A stretch of 60,518 nucleotides of DNA from Bacteroidales bacterium (GCA_017543645.1 JAFYFR010000134.1:1-60518); one strand, 5' to 3'. Positions 23,774-33,329 are shown, counted from the stretch's first letter. Program-made: numbers and translations. Notes: generated by a model not told the origin, from the sequence alone.

Positions 23774-25687
23774 TTATTCGGCAGATTCGGTGTTACCTTT
23801 CTGCTCCATCTGGTTTTTCAACTGAAGAAGGTCTGCTGCAACGTCGCCGATAGTGGTAACTTCGAGGCCGGTGTTGAGAGGTTTCTTGTCTTCTTTTTTC
23901 TTTTTCTCGGGTGCGGCGGCGGGTTTCTTAGCGTCTTCCCAAACTTTGGTGTGCGAAAGAATGATGCGCTTAGCAGCTTTGGAGAATTCGATAACTTTGA
24001 AGGGAAGTTTCTCGTCAACTTTGCAGGCCGAGCCGTCTTCTTTTGCGAGGTGACGGATGGTGGCGAAACCTTCTACGCCGTAGGGCAATGCGATGATTGC
24101 GCCCTTGTCGAAGATGTTCATGATTGTGCCTTCGTGGATGCTGTCTACGTAGAAAATTGTCTCGAAAGTATCCCAGGGATTCTCTTCTAACTGTTTGTGT
24201 CCGAGGCTGAGACGACGGTTCTCTTTGTCGATGTCGAGTACTACTACTTCGATGTCGTCGCCGATGTTGGTAAACTCAGCGGGATGTTTGATTTTCTTTG
24301 TCCAAGAGAGGTCGGAGATGTGGATCAATCCGTCAACGCCTTCTTCGATTTCAACAAATACACCGAAGTTGGTGAAGTTGCGAACCTTGGCTGTGTGCTG
24401 GCTGCCAACTTTGTATTTTTCTTCGATAGATGCCCATGGATCGGGTTTGAGCTGTTTGATGCCGAGCGACATCTTGCGCTCTTCGCGGTCGAGTGTGAGG
24501 ATAACAGCTTCGATTTCTTCGCCCACTTTGAGGAATTCCTGAGCTGAGCGGAGGTGCTGGCTCCACGACATTTCTGAAACGTGGATAAGACCTTCAACGC
24601 CGGGAGCGATTTCAACAAATGCACCGTAATCAGCGATAACCACAACTTTGCCTTTAACCTTGTCGCCAACTTTGAGGTTAGGGTCCAAAGAATCCCACGG
24701 ATGAGGAGTGAGCTGTTTGAGGCCGAGTGCGATACGTTTCTTGTCGTCGTCGAAGTCGAGGATAACAACGTTGAGCTTCTGATCCAAGTGAACGATTTCT
24801 TCTGGATGCGAAACACGTCCCCAAGAGAGGTCGGTGATGTGGATAAGTCCGTCTACGCCGCCAAGGTCGATAAATACGCCGTAAGTGGTGATGTTCTTGA
24901 CAGTACCTTCGAGGATCTGGCCTTTTTCGAGTTTGCCGATGATTTCTTTCTTCTGCTGTTCGAGTTCGGCCTCGATGAGTGCTTTGTGCGAAACAACAAC
25001 GTTTTTGAACTCGTGGTTGATTTTAACCACTTTGAATTCCATAGTCTTACCAACGTAGATGTCGTAGTCGCGGATGGGTTTAACATCGATTTGCGAGCCG
25101 GGGAGGAATGCCTCGATGCCGAATACGTCTACAATCATGCCGCCTTTTGTACGGCATTTGATGTAACCTTTGATAATTTCGTCGTTGTTGAGGGCTTCGT
25201 TTACGCGGTCCCAGCTGCGGAGCGCACGGGCTTTCTTGTGCGAGAGAACGAGCTGTCCGCTCTTGTCTTCCTGATTTTCAACATAAACTTCTACTTTGTC
25301 GCCAATTTTGAGGTCGGGGTTGTATCTGAATTCGTTCATGCTTACGATGCCTTCAGATTTGTAGCCGATGTTGATAACTACTTCGCGGTTGGTGATAGCG
25401 ATAACTGTTCCGTCAATTACTTGATTCTCTGTGATTGACGATAATGTCTTGTCATATTCTGCTTCAAGTTCTTTGCGTTTTTCGGGTGTGTAGCCCGTTC
25501 CTTTGTTAGAGATGCTGTCCCAATCGAAATCCATTGTGGATGCATTGTTCTTGTAACTGCTTTTGGGTTTTACAATTACTTCTTCTTCGGCAAATTCCTG
25601 TGCTTCGGATTCTGCCTGCTTTACCTGTTTTAGGTCGTCATTTTCGATTTCGTTTGCGAAATCTTGATTGTTTTTTTTGGGTGTCAT
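23774..25687 (-). CDS. rpsA: 30S ribosomal protein S1
   Basis: The 637-residue protein has an acidic N-terminal extension (about 1-90) and then six S1 RNA-binding repeats. Signatures such as GTVKNITTYGVFIDLGGVDG, GKVVVIADYGAFVEIAPGVE and ARVRNFTNFGVFVEIEEGVD-like blocks recur about every 85-90 residues. The tail is lysine-rich (KKPAAAPEKKKKED), then ends in a helix. S1 binds mRNA at the small subunit; in Bacteroidota, which mostly lack Shine-Dalgarno sequences, it is thought to be important for initiation. A perfect promoter and a duplicated hairpin precede it, and a STAS gene follows. Confidence 0.95.
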   Translation of the reverse strand: MTPKKNNQDFANEIENDDLKQVKQAESEAQEFAEEEVIVKPKSSYKNNASTMDFDWDSISNKGTGYTPEKRKELEAEYDKTLSSITENQVIDGTVIAITNREVVINIGYKSEGIVSMNEFRYNPDLKIGDKVEVYVENQEDKSGQLVLSHKKARALRSWDRVNEALNNDEIIKGYIKCRTKGGMIVDVFGIEAFLPGSQIDVKPIRDYDIYVGKTMEFKVVKINHEFKNVVVSHKALIEAELEQQKKEIIGKLEKGQILEGTVKNITTYGVFIDLGGVDGLIHITDLSWGRVSHPEEIVHLDQKLNVVILDFDDDKKRIALGLKQLTPHPWDSLDPNLKVGDKVKGKVVVIADYGAFVEIAPGVEGLIHVSEMSWSQHLRSAQEFLKVGEEIEAVILTLDREERKMSLGIKQLKPDPWASIEEKYKVGSQHTAKVRNFTNFGVFVEIEEGVDGLIHISDLSWTKKIKHPAEFTNIGDDIEVVVLDIDKENRRLSLGHKQLEENPWDTFETIFYVDSIHEGTIMNIFDKGAIIALPYGVEGFATIRHLAKEDGSACKVDEKLPFKVIEFSKAAKRIILSHTKVWEDAKKPAAAPEKKKKEDKKPLNTGLEVTTIGDVAADLLQLKNQMEQKGNTESAE

Positions 25688-25724
25688 TGATAAATTTGTA
25701 ATTTTAACTTATTTGTTAGACTTT

Positions 25725-25778
25725 ATTTATAGAGGTAATCGGAATTACCGGATTTATAGAGGTAATCGGAATTACCGG
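25725..25778. repeat. Tandem duplicate of a 27-bp hairpin unit in the rpsA leader
   Basis: Identical 27-bp units lie at 25725-25751 and 25752-25778. Each contains GGTAAT-CGGA-ATTACC, a 6-bp stem with a 4-base loop. On the minus strand they fall directly after the predicted rpsA transcription start and 37 bases before the ATG, so they would form two tandem hairpins at the 5' end of the mRNA. Confidence 0.85.
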
Positions 25779-25781
25779 CTG

Positions 25782-25811
25782 CAAAAGTAGTATTTATTTT
25801 TCATTTAGCAA
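25782..25811 (-). promoter_or_regulatory. Promoter for rpsA
   Basis: On the minus strand TTG (25811-25809) is followed after exactly 19 bases by TACTTTTG (25789-25782), a full match to the Bacteroidota consensus. Transcription should start within the next few bases, at the edge of the duplicated hairpins. Confidence 0.85.
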
Positions 25812-25905
25812 CTTAATTTTGTTTTTTCTTGTTATTTTTTTCTAAATTTTTTGTTGGTTTAACCGGTTTTTGTCTGACGGTGTTTACGGATAGAATTTAT
25901 TTTAA

Positions 25906-25913
25906 TAATTTTG
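25906..25913 (+). promoter_or_regulatory. -7 element for the UDP-glucuronate decarboxylase gene
   Basis: TAATTTTG matches TAnnTTTG and lies 70 bases ahead of the ATG at 25984. No good TTG is seen at the right distance upstream. Confidence 0.4.
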
Positions 25914-25983
25914 CCAAACTTAATTTGATGGGCGGTAATCCGCTTAATGATTTTTAATATATTGATTTATAATGTTTTAGGTT

Positions 25984-26934
25984 ATGAAAAGAGTATTGGT
26001 GACGGGTGGTGCCGGCTTTATCGGCAGTCATTTGTGCGAACGTTTGCTCCACGACGGATGCGATGTTATCTGTTTGGACAATTTTTTTACAGGAAGCAAG
26101 CAGAATATCCTCCATCTCATCGGCGACAGTTTTTTTGAGTTTGTAAGGCACGACGTTATTGACCCTTTCAAGGCGGAAGTGGATGAGATATACAATCTTG
26201 CGTGTCCCGCGTCGCCTATCCATTACCAGTACAATGCCATCAAGACCGTTAAGACCTCTGTGATGGGCGCAATTAATATGCTCGGACTTGCCAAACGTTT
26301 GAATGTGAAGATATTGCAAGCGTCTACAAGCGAGGTTTACGGCGATCCATCTGTGCATCCTCAGGTAGAATCTTACTGGGGAAACGTAAATCCGATAGGA
26401 GAGAGGGCGTGCTACGACGAGGGTAAACGCCTAGCCGAAACTCTCTTTATGAGCTATCACAATCAGAATAATGTGAAAATCAAGATTATACGTATTTTTA
26501 ACACTTACGGTCCGCGCATGATGCCCAACGACGGCAGGGTGGTTTCTAATTTCATAGTCCAGGCACTTACCAATCAGCCTATTACCATATACGGCAGCGG
26601 CGAGCAGACCCGCAGTTTCCAATATGTTGACGACCTTGTGGAAGGTATGACCAAGATGATGGATACTGCCGACGATTTTCTTGGCCCGGTTAATATCGGC
26701 AATCCTTGTGAGTTTACTATCAGGCAGTTGGCTGAGAAAGTAATCTCCATGACCGGCTCGCGTTCTACTATTGAGTACAAACCCCTGCCGAGCGACGACC
26801 CAGTGAAACGCCGTCCCGACATTTCGCTCGCTAAGGAAAAGCTCGGCTGGAGTCCGAAGGTTAACCTCGAGCAGGGTCTCGCCAAGACAATTGCATATTT
26901 TGAAGATTATTTAAAACACAATAAATTAGTATAG
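25984..26934 (+). CDS. UDP-glucuronate decarboxylase (UDP-xylose synthase), SDR family
   Basis: The 316 residues form an extended short-chain dehydrogenase. GGAGFIGSH (about 8-16) binds [14 protein letters not shown] follows, and the catalytic YDEGK (YxxxK) lies near residue 145. The signature [20 protein letters not shown] and [20 protein letters not shown] are those of UDP-xylose synthase. It decarboxylates UDP-glucuronate to UDP-xylose for surface glycans. No other nucleotide-sugar gene is adjacent; purU follows after 4 bases, so the operon is mixed in function. The family match is strong; related GDP-mannose or glucose epimerases fit less well. Confidence 0.9.
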   Translation: MKRVLVTGGAGFIGSHLCERLLHDGCDVICLDNFFTGSKQNILHLIGDSFFEFVRHDVIDPFKAEVDEIYNLACPASPIHYQYNAIKTVKTSVMGAINMLGLAKRLNVKILQASTSEVYGDPSVHPQVESYWGNVNPIGERACYDEGKRLAETLFMSYHNQNNVKIKIIRIFNTYGPRMMPNDGRVVSNFIVQALTNQPITIYGSGEQTRSFQYVDDLVEGMTKMMDTADDFLGPVNIGNPCEFTIRQLAEKVISMTGSRSTIEYKPLPSDDPVKRRPDISLAKEKLGWSPKVNLEQGLAKTIAYFEDYLKHNKLV

Positions 26935-26938
26935 AGAG

Positions 26939-27793
26939 ATGAATACAGCTATTCTTTTGCTGCACTGCCCCGACAAGCCGGGACTTATAGCAGAACTTAC
27001 CAATTTTGTAACAGTCAACAATGGCAACATCGTCTACCTCGATCAGTATGTTGACCATACCGAAGGAATATTTTTTATGCGCATGGAGTGGGATTTGCAA
27101 AAGTTCCTGATTCCTACCGACAAGATACAGGACTATTTTACAACGCTTTACGCCCAAAAGCACAATATGGAGTTCCGTCTCTATTTTTCCGACAAGAAAC
27201 CGCGGATGGCGATTTTTGTTTCCAAAATGTCGCACTGCCTCTACGATATGTTGGCTCGTTACACTGCTGGCGAATGGAATGTGGATATTCCGCTGATAAT
27301 CAGCAATCATCCAGACTTGAAACCTGCCGCCGACCGTTTCGGAATACCTTACCACGTGTTTCCAATCACCAAGGAAAACAAGGACGAACTCGAACCTAAG
27401 GAGATGCAGCTTTTGAAAGACAACGATATAGATTTCATTGTCTTGGCGCGTTATATGCAGATTATCTCGCCCGACATGATAGCTGCCTATCCCAACAAGA
27501 TTATCAATATCCACCACTCGTTCCTGCCCGCTTTTGTGGGCGCAAAACCTTATCACGCAGCCTACGCACGTGGTGTGAAACTTATCGGTGCCACCAGCCA
27601 CTATGTAACGCAGGATTTGGACGCTGGCCCCATCATCGAGCAGGACGTTACGCGCATCACCCACAAGGATACCATTCAGGATCTTATTAACAAAGGCAAG
27701 GATTTGGAAAAAATCGTCCTTTCGGTAGCCGTTCAGAAGCATATTGAACGCAAAATTCTATCTTTTAAAAACAAGACTGTGATATTCAATTAA
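26939..27793 (+). CDS. purU: Formyltetrahydrofolate deformylase
   Basis: The 284-residue protein has an N-terminal ACT domain (about 1-80, LLHCPDKPGLIAELTNFV) and a formyltransferase-fold catalytic domain. IVLARYMQIISPD and NIHHSFLPAFVGAKPYHAAY hold the catalytic Asn/His pair. The following GVKLIGATSHYVTQDLDAGP supplies the Asp. It hydrolyses 10-formyl-THF to formate and THF, supplying formate for PurT or balancing one-carbon pools. It lies 4 bases after the UDP-glucuronate decarboxylase gene and 2 bases before pbpC. Confidence 0.95.
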   Translation: MNTAILLLHCPDKPGLIAELTNFVTVNNGNIVYLDQYVDHTEGIFFMRMEWDLQKFLIPTDKIQDYFTTLYAQKHNMEFRLYFSDKKPRMAIFVSKMSHCLYDMLARYTAGEWNVDIPLIISNHPDLKPAADRFGIPYHVFPITKENKDELEPKEMQLLKDNDIDFIVLARYMQIISPDMIAAYPNKIINIHHSFLPAFVGAKPYHAAYARGVKLIGATSHYVTQDLDAGPIIEQDVTRITHKDTIQDLINKGKDLEKIVLSVAVQKHIERKILSFKNKTVIFN

Positions 27794-27795
27794 TT

Positions 27796-30171
27796 GTGAA
27801 TAATAAGCGGAAACATATCGTTGCGTTTTCGGCTTTGGCGTTGGTTGTGGTTTTGATTGTTTGGGTGTTAACCTGCCCTAAAAATCCTTTCAACCTGCCA
27901 TATTCTACCGTGGTGTGCGACAGCAGCGGAAAAATTCTCTCTGCGCATATAGCCTCCGACGGGCAATGGCGTTTTCCTCCGGCCGACTCCGTTCCTTACA
28001 AGTTTGAACGCTGCATAGTATGTTTCGAGGATTCAAGGTTTTATAGCCATTTCGGGGTTGATGTACTTGCGCTTTTGCGGGCTGCCTACGATGATATTAA
28101 AAATATGAGAGTTGTTAGTGGTGCAAGTACCCTAACAATGCAGACAGTACGGCTTTGGCGCAGGGAGGACCGCACTTTTTTTGAAAAATTTGTTGAAATC
28201 ATTCTCGCCGTGCGCCTTGAGATGCGGCTTTCAAAAAAAGAGATTCTTGCCCTTTATGCAGCGCACGCACCTTTTGGTGGAAATACTGTCGGGTTGGAAA
28301 CTGCGGCAATAAGATATTTCGGACGGACGGCGGACAATCTTTCGTGGGCGGAGTCTGCCATGCTCGCCGTGCTTCCTAACAGTCCGTCGCTGATCCACAT
28401 GTCTAAAAACCGTCATCTGCTTTTGCAAAAAAGGAATGCGCTTTTGGATAAGCTATATAATAAAGGTGTGATTGATGCGGAAACTTGCAATTTGGCAAAA
28501 GACGAACCGATTGTAAGCGCACCGATGCCATACGAAAACCTTTCGCCTCAGCTGTTAGACCGTTTTGCCATGCAGACCAAAGGCGGTATGGTGCGCACCA
28601 CTATCGACTATACGTTGCAAAAGCGAGTTAACGATGTGCTTAACCGTCATGTAAAACAGCTTTCGGGGCAGGGCATCAACAACGGCGCGGCTCTCGTGCT
28701 CGATGTTAAAACAGGCGACGTTCTTGCTTACGTGGCTAATTCGGAGAATTTTGGAGGCGGCGACATCGAAAACGGCAACTATGTGGATTGCATCGTGGCT
28801 CCACGGAGTACGGGCAGCATATTGAAACCATTTTTGTATGCCGCAATGCTCACCGATGGACAGATTCTGCCCAATACCTTAGTGCCTGATATTCCTACGC
28901 AGATTTCGGGCTATATGCCTAAGAATTACCGACTTACTTACGACGGTGCAGTTCCGGCCGACCGCGCTTTGGCTCGCTCGTTGAATGTTCCGGCGGTGAA
29001 GATGCTACAGACCTACGGCGGTGAAAAATTTATCCCTTTTCTCAAAAAATGCGGCCTTACCACAATTAATCAAAGTTCTGACTATTACGGACTTTCGTTG
29101 ATTCTTGGTGGTTGCGAGGCCACCCTTTGGGATTTGTGCGGAGCTTACGCCTCCATGACGCGCTCGCTTTTTGGTTATTTAGACAATCAAAACCATTATA
29201 ACACAGCCGATTGGCACGCGCCAAACCTTCTTTATGATAATTCGCGCAAACGCAATCCTGTCACCGCCGACCTCCGCAACGAAAACTTTATGTCGGTATC
29301 TGCTATATGGTTTACTCTCAATGCGTTAACCAAGGTGGAAAAACCCGACAACGAGGTTGGCTCCGATTTTTTTGAATCTAATCAGACCGTGGCATGGAAA
29401 ACTGGCACAAGTTTCGGATTCAGAGACGCTTGGGCTATTGGCACCACCACCCAGTATGTTGTGGGTGTATGGACGGGCAATGCTGACGGCGAAGGTCGTC
29501 CGGGAATTGTGGGAATTCAATCTTCCGCGCCGTTGCTTTTCGACATTATCAAGCTTTTGCCCAAAAGTCCGGGAGCGTTTCCGCAGCCGTTGGACGAAAT
29601 GGTGTCTGCAAAAATCTGTGTTAAAAGTGGTTACATAGCTGGCGAGAACTGTGAGTTTGTTGAGGAGCGTCTTGTTCCGAACAATTGCGCAGATTTTGCC
29701 ACCTGTCCCTATTGCCATCTGGAGCATCTCGACGCTTCCGGCAAATTCCGCGTTACTGCCGACTGCGAAAGTCCGTCGTCGATTGTCCACAAAAAATGGT
29801 TTGTCCTTCCGCCCGCCATGGAGTATTATTATAGCAAAAAAAACTCTGATTATAAGATACTTCCGCCCATGCGTAGTGACTGCCTCCAGCATTCGGGAAG
29901 CGACACACACATGCCTTTTCAGATTGTTTATCCAGATAACTACGCCAAAGTGTTTATTCCCAAGGGTTTGGATGGAACTTACGAAAAAATGGTTGTGGAA
30001 GTTTCGTGCCGAAATTCAGGAGAGACTCTCTACTGGCACTTAGACGGCGAGTATCTGGGCAAAACGTCCGACATTCATAAGCTTGCGGTTTATGCGGACA
30101 AAGGTTCGCACAATCTCACCATTGTAGACAGCCACGGCCACTCTGTTACCCGTGTGTTCGAGGTGATGTAG
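27796..30171 (+). CDS. pbpC: Penicillin-binding protein 1C
   Basis: The 791-residue protein starts at a GTG 2 bases after purU. It has one N-terminal membrane helix (VAFSALALVVVLIVWVLTC-like, about 8-26). The GT51 glycosyltransferase (about 50-235) carries the catalytic Glu in FEDSRFYSHFGVD and the motif GASTLTMQTVRL. The transpeptidase (about 290-590) shows STGSILKP (SxxK), SLN and WKTGTSFG (KTG). A C-terminal BiPBP_C-type beta domain follows (about 700-791). This is the order of PBP1C, which polymerises glycan and may have weak or no transpeptidation. The usual partner, the alpha-2-macroglobulin gene yfhM, is not adjacent. Confidence 0.93.
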   Translation: MNNKRKHIVAFSALALVVVLIVWVLTCPKNPFNLPYSTVVCDSSGKILSAHIASDGQWRFPPADSVPYKFERCIVCFEDSRFYSHFGVDVLALLRAAYDDIKNMRVVSGASTLTMQTVRLWRREDRTFFEKFVEIILAVRLEMRLSKKEILALYAAHAPFGGNTVGLETAAIRYFGRTADNLSWAESAMLAVLPNSPSLIHMSKNRHLLLQKRNALLDKLYNKGVIDAETCNLAKDEPIVSAPMPYENLSPQLLDRFAMQTKGGMVRTTIDYTLQKRVNDVLNRHVKQLSGQGINNGAALVLDVKTGDVLAYVANSENFGGGDIENGNYVDCIVAPRSTGSILKPFLYAAMLTDGQILPNTLVPDIPTQISGYMPKNYRLTYDGAVPADRALARSLNVPAVKMLQTYGGEKFIPFLKKCGLTTINQSSDYYGLSLILGGCEATLWDLCGAYASMTRSLFGYLDNQNHYNTADWHAPNLLYDNSRKRNPVTADLRNENFMSVSAIWFTLNALTKVEKPDNEVGSDFFESNQTVAWKTGTSFGFRDAWAIGTTTQYVVGVWTGNADGEGRPGIVGIQSSAPLLFDIIKLLPKSPGAFPQPLDEMVSAKICVKSGYIAGENCEFVEERLVPNNCADFATCPYCHLEHLDASGKFRVTADCESPSSIVHKKWFVLPPAMEYYYSKKNSDYKILPPMRSDCLQHSGSDTHMPFQIVYPDNYAKVFIPKGLDGTYEKMVVEVSCRNSGETLYWHLDGEYLGKTSDIHKLAVYADKGSHNLTIVDSHGHSVTRVFEVM

Positions 30172-30183
30172 CCGCAAAAAAAA

Positions 30184-30209
30184 TCCGCACACCTTTTGGA
30201 ATGTGCGGA
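30184..30209. terminator. Terminator between pbpC and the OmpA-like gene
   Basis: An 8-bp stem (TCCGCACA with TGTGCGGA) and a 10-base loop lies between the convergent pbpC and OmpA-like genes, with an A8-type run on its left side that gives T on the minus-strand transcript. Confidence 0.7.
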
Positions 30210-30245
30210 GATACAAATATCTATGTCAAATATACAAAATATCCG

Positions 30246-31058
30246 TTATCTTGTGGTGAGTTTGTAAATCTCGTCGAGGTTGGGTGTCAGGATAATTTCT
30301 GTGCGGCGGTTCATAGCGCGTCCTGCTTCGGTGTTGTTGCTTGCTACGGGAGCAAATTCGCCACGACCCGATGCTGTAAGGCGTTTTTGGGGCAGACCGT
30401 CCGCGCTGAGAAGTCTGACGATGTTGGTGGCTCGCGCTGCGCTTAGATCCCAGTTGTCTTTGTACTGCGCTGTCTTGATAGGCAGGTTGTCGGTGTGTCC
30501 TTCCACCATGATGCCTATGTCGGGATTGTTGATCAGTACCTTCGAAAGTTTTTTGATGGCGTTCTGACCTTTGGCTTCCACCTCCGCGCTGCCAGATTTG
30601 AATAGCAGCTTGTCGAGCATGGTAACGTAAACTTTGCCGTCGCGGATTTGAACCTTTAGCTCGTCGGTTTTGAAACCGTTCATCGCGCCAGTTACCAACT
30701 TGTTGATTACCTGAACTAAAGAGTCCTGACGAGCAAGCTGTTGACGCATTTTTTCGATTTCGGCCTGTTTGGTTAACGAAGAATCTTTCAGACCACCCAC
30801 CTGACTGTTTAGCGCATTATAGCGTTTTTGCAAGTCGGCGTAATTGGCTTCCATCGACTCGTTTTGGGTTTTAAATTTGGTGAATTCTTCCGCAGTCTGC
30901 TGATTCTGGGTTTCCAGCTGTTTGTATTTTTTGTTGCTCCTGATTTTGTCCCAGATAAACAGACCTGCAAGAATTAGGAGGGCAATAGCCAAAATCCATA
31001 CCCAGATTTTTGACGTGCTTTTGCCTGTTGTACTTGTTGTTGTTGTTTCTGTTGCCAT
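30246..31058 (-). CDS. OmpA/MotB-type peptidoglycan-binding protein with coiled coil
   Basis: I start this at the ATG at 31058 (MATETTTTSTTGK), giving 270 residues; the longer frame begins at a TTG inside the -7 promoter element. It has one membrane helix (IWVWILAIALLILAGLFIW, about 18-36) and a periplasmic coiled coil (about 40-130). The C-terminal OmpA domain carries EGHTDNLPI and SAARATNIVRLL, then GRGEFAPVASN and NRRTEI. The domain binds peptidoglycan diaminopimelate through the conserved Asp and Arg. No MotA partner or flagellar gene is nearby, so it is an envelope tether rather than a stator. It is a single-gene unit. Confidence 0.88.
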   Translation of the reverse strand: MATETTTTSTTGKSTSKIWVWILAIALLILAGLFIWDKIRSNKKYKQLETQNQQTAEEFTKFKTQNESMEANYADLQKRYNALNSQVGGLKDSSLTKQAEIEKMRQQLARQDSLVQVINKLVTGAMNGFKTDELKVQIRDGKVYVTMLDKLLFKSGSAEVEAKGQNAIKKLSKVLINNPDIGIMVEGHTDNLPIKTAQYKDNWDLSAARATNIVRLLSADGLPQKRLTASGRGEFAPVASNNTEAGRAMNRRTEIILTPNLDEIYKLTTR

Positions 31059-31081
31059 AATTGTTTGAAAATTTGATTTAA

Positions 31082-31110
31082 CAAAAGTACGCAATTATTG
31101 ATAATTGCAA
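31082..31110 (-). promoter_or_regulatory. Promoter for the OmpA-like gene
   Basis: On the minus strand TTG (31110-31108) is followed after 18 bases by TACTTTTG (31089-31082). It excludes the upstream TTG as a start codon. Confidence 0.75.
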
Positions 31111-31157
31111 TACTTTTTTTGAAAAAAAATACATAAAAAGTAATTTTTTTTGTTAGA

Positions 31158-31186
31158 TTGAGTTTCGCCAATATTTTATATATTTG
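31158..31186 (+). promoter_or_regulatory. Promoter for the TPR protein gene
   Basis: TTG at 31158-31160, an 18-base spacer and TATATTTG at 31179-31186 match the consensus exactly and lie 26 bases ahead of the ATG at 31213. Confidence 0.7.
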
Positions 31187-31212
31187 CCCTTGAAAAAAAC
31201 TTTTTGCAACCG

Positions 31213-33327
31213 ATGAACAAATTTGAGATTTTTACAATACACGGACAGGCTGTTTCGCATATTCTTAACCAAAAGATTTTCAATGCAGTAGCTTTGATAA
31301 AACAGCTTGCCGAACAATGCGGACTTTCGTCGCAAAACAGCGACATCGAGATGGTGGAGCAGACATATCACCTTATGTTGAGTTACACTTTGCAGGGTGC
31401 CGACGACCCTAACCGCAACTCCATTCTCCGTCAGCTCCAGATTTCGCTGCTCATGATGGCAGATTCTTATAAAAACCGTTTCTTGAAAAAATATACCTCC
31501 ACACCTGTGTTTGCAGGCAAAGGATGCAAACCCGACGAAAAACCATCCAAGGACAATCTCGAGCAGTGGTTTCATTACATTGTTGCCAACGAAAATGCTA
31601 CCGGCGAATTTTCCGACGAAGTGGAATCTTTTGTTAGCGGAGAGAAGAACGCTTGGTATGCCAAGTCGTTAATTATTAGTGCATTAACTATCAGCTTGCT
31701 ACTCTTTTTCGATGTGGCTAAGCTGAAACTCCTCTACCGATGCTATCAGACCAATCAGGAGCAGATTTGGCAGAGGGCGTTGGTAGGGCTGTTCGTGGTT
31801 TTCTCAGTGTACAACAACCGTCTGGCACTTTACAAAGAGGTGTCTGAAATTTTGGACTCGCTCAAAGCTGACAAGAAGTTTACCGAGCGTTACGAAACCA
31901 TTATTATCCAGATTATCCGTTCGATAAACACCGACAAGATAGCTCAGAAAATCAAGAACGAGATTATTCCCGAGGTAACAAAGATGATGCCAGGCATCAG
32001 GGACAAGATGAAAGCCGACTCGCGCAACAGCGACGACAAGGTTTTCGAGGATAAGAATCCCGACTGGGGCGACTATTTCAGCCAGTATCCCGACCTGATG
32101 GACAAGCTCGCCGAAATTTCGAAAATGCAGTTCGAGGGAACTGATGTGTTTTTGAACTCCTTTGCGATGCTTAAGAATTTCGACTTTTTTAAGACCATTA
32201 GCAACTGGTTTGTGCCGTTTTACCGTCAAAACACTGAAATTTCGAAACTTACCACTCAGCAGGAAGCCAGTTTTAAGATGAAGCGTTTTGTTGTAGGATT
32301 GGAGCGCACACAGTTTATGTGCAATTCCGATAAATACTCTATGTGTTTCAGTATCAGTTCGATGCCAAAAGATCAGATTGAACTTTTGGGCAGGACTCTG
32401 GTGTCGGAGGTTGACCAGATGAAGGAGATTTCCGACGAAGACGCACTCCTGCACAAGCCCGAGTATAGCTACAAGGTTGTAACTCAGTATATACAAGATC
32501 TTTACAGGTTTTTCAAGCTCAACAAAGCCAAGGAGGATTTTCCCGAACTTTTTGAAAAAGAGTTCGACCCTTCGGCTAATATGCTTTACGGCGCGGCGTT
32601 CCATAACGCTGGCGAAATGAGGAAGATAGCTGAATTTTTCTTTGCCAACGAAAACTACACGCAGGCATACGGAATTTTTGAAAAAATCTCCATTGAAAAC
32701 CCAAATTTCGAGGTGTTCCAGAAAATGGGCTACTGCGCACAGAAAAACGGCGACATCCAGCTGGCTCTCGACAATTATCTCCGTGCTCAACTGTTTGATT
32801 CTTCGCAACTTTGGAATCTCAAAAAAATCGGCTGGTGCTACCGCAAGCTCAAAAATCCGGCTAAGGCTCTCGAATATTACCAGAAAGCCGAGGCTGTAGA
32901 TGCCGACAACCTTTCAATCGCCACTGCCATAGGACGTTGCCATTTGGAGTTGGACAATTATCAGGACGCGCTCAAATACTATTTCAAAGTGGAGTATCTC
33001 GACCCGAAAAATACCAAGGTTTTGCGTCCGATTTGCTGGTGCTGCTATATGTCGGGCAAGTCGGAACAGGCTGAAAAGTACCTTTCAAAACTGCTTTCGA
33101 TGAATCCTGAGGCTGAGGACTATGTGCTTGCCGGCAATATCATGCGCGGACGCAAGCAGCTGCAGAAGGCTGTGGATTATTATCTCAAAGCGTTTGGTTT
33201 TAAGGGTTTCGAGATGAAAAACCTCGAAGATTCGTTTGCTGTGGATTGCAAAAACGACCCGCAGACCAAGGAGGAGAATAATCTTATTACCGATTATATT
33301 TTTTATAAACTAAACGAAAATAATTGA
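31213..33327 (+). CDS. Large cytoplasmic tetratricopeptide-repeat protein
   Basis: I start this at the ATG at 31213 (MNKFEIFTIHG), giving 704 residues. There is no signal peptide. The N-terminal half is helical and charged, with one short hydrophobic stretch (LIISALTISLLLFFDVAKL) that could be a buried helix. Residues 480-650 contain several clear TPR units, such as AQKNGDIQLALDNYLRAQLF, LKNPAKALEYYQKAEAVDAD and LDNYQDALKYYFKVEYLDPK. It is probably a protein-interaction scaffold. rfbD follows after 2 bases, so the two are co-transcribed, though no functional link is obvious. Confidence 0.82.
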   Translation: MNKFEIFTIHGQAVSHILNQKIFNAVALIKQLAEQCGLSSQNSDIEMVEQTYHLMLSYTLQGADDPNRNSILRQLQISLLMMADSYKNRFLKKYTSTPVFAGKGCKPDEKPSKDNLEQWFHYIVANENATGEFSDEVESFVSGEKNAWYAKSLIISALTISLLLFFDVAKLKLLYRCYQTNQEQIWQRALVGLFVVFSVYNNRLALYKEVSEILDSLKADKKFTERYETIIIQIIRSINTDKIAQKIKNEIIPEVTKMMPGIRDKMKADSRNSDDKVFEDKNPDWGDYFSQYPDLMDKLAEISKMQFEGTDVFLNSFAMLKNFDFFKTISNWFVPFYRQNTEISKLTTQQEASFKMKRFVVGLERTQFMCNSDKYSMCFSISSMPKDQIELLGRTLVSEVDQMKEISDEDALLHKPEYSYKVVTQYIQDLYRFFKLNKAKEDFPELFEKEFDPSANMLYGAAFHNAGEMRKIAEFFFANENYTQAYGIFEKISIENPNFEVFQKMGYCAQKNGDIQLALDNYLRAQLFDSSQLWNLKKIGWCYRKLKNPAKALEYYQKAEAVDADNLSIATAIGRCHLELDNYQDALKYYFKVEYLDPKNTKVLRPICWCCYMSGKSEQAEKYLSKLLSMNPEAEDYVLAGNIMRGRKQLQKAVDYYLKAFGFKGFEMKNLEDSFAVDCKNDPQTKEENNLITDYIFYKLNENN

Positions 33328-33329
33328 CA

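Noticed and set aside
24581..25438. Long open frame (285 codons) on the plus strand inside rpsA
   Set aside because: It lies antisense to conserved S1 repeats, has no recognisable motif, and its composition reflects the codon pattern of rpsA.
26861..27742. Minus-strand frame of 293 codons opposite purU
   Set aside because: purU motifs are complete on the plus strand; the antisense frame has no recognisable features.
30246..31058. Flagellar stator protein MotB
   Set aside because: It has an OmpA-type domain and one membrane helix, but the long coiled coil and the lack of motA or flagellar genes do not fit.
31804..32808. Long minus-strand frame (334 codons) inside the TPR gene
   Set aside because: No motif or promoter; the plus-strand TPR repeats are clear, so this is a shadow frame.
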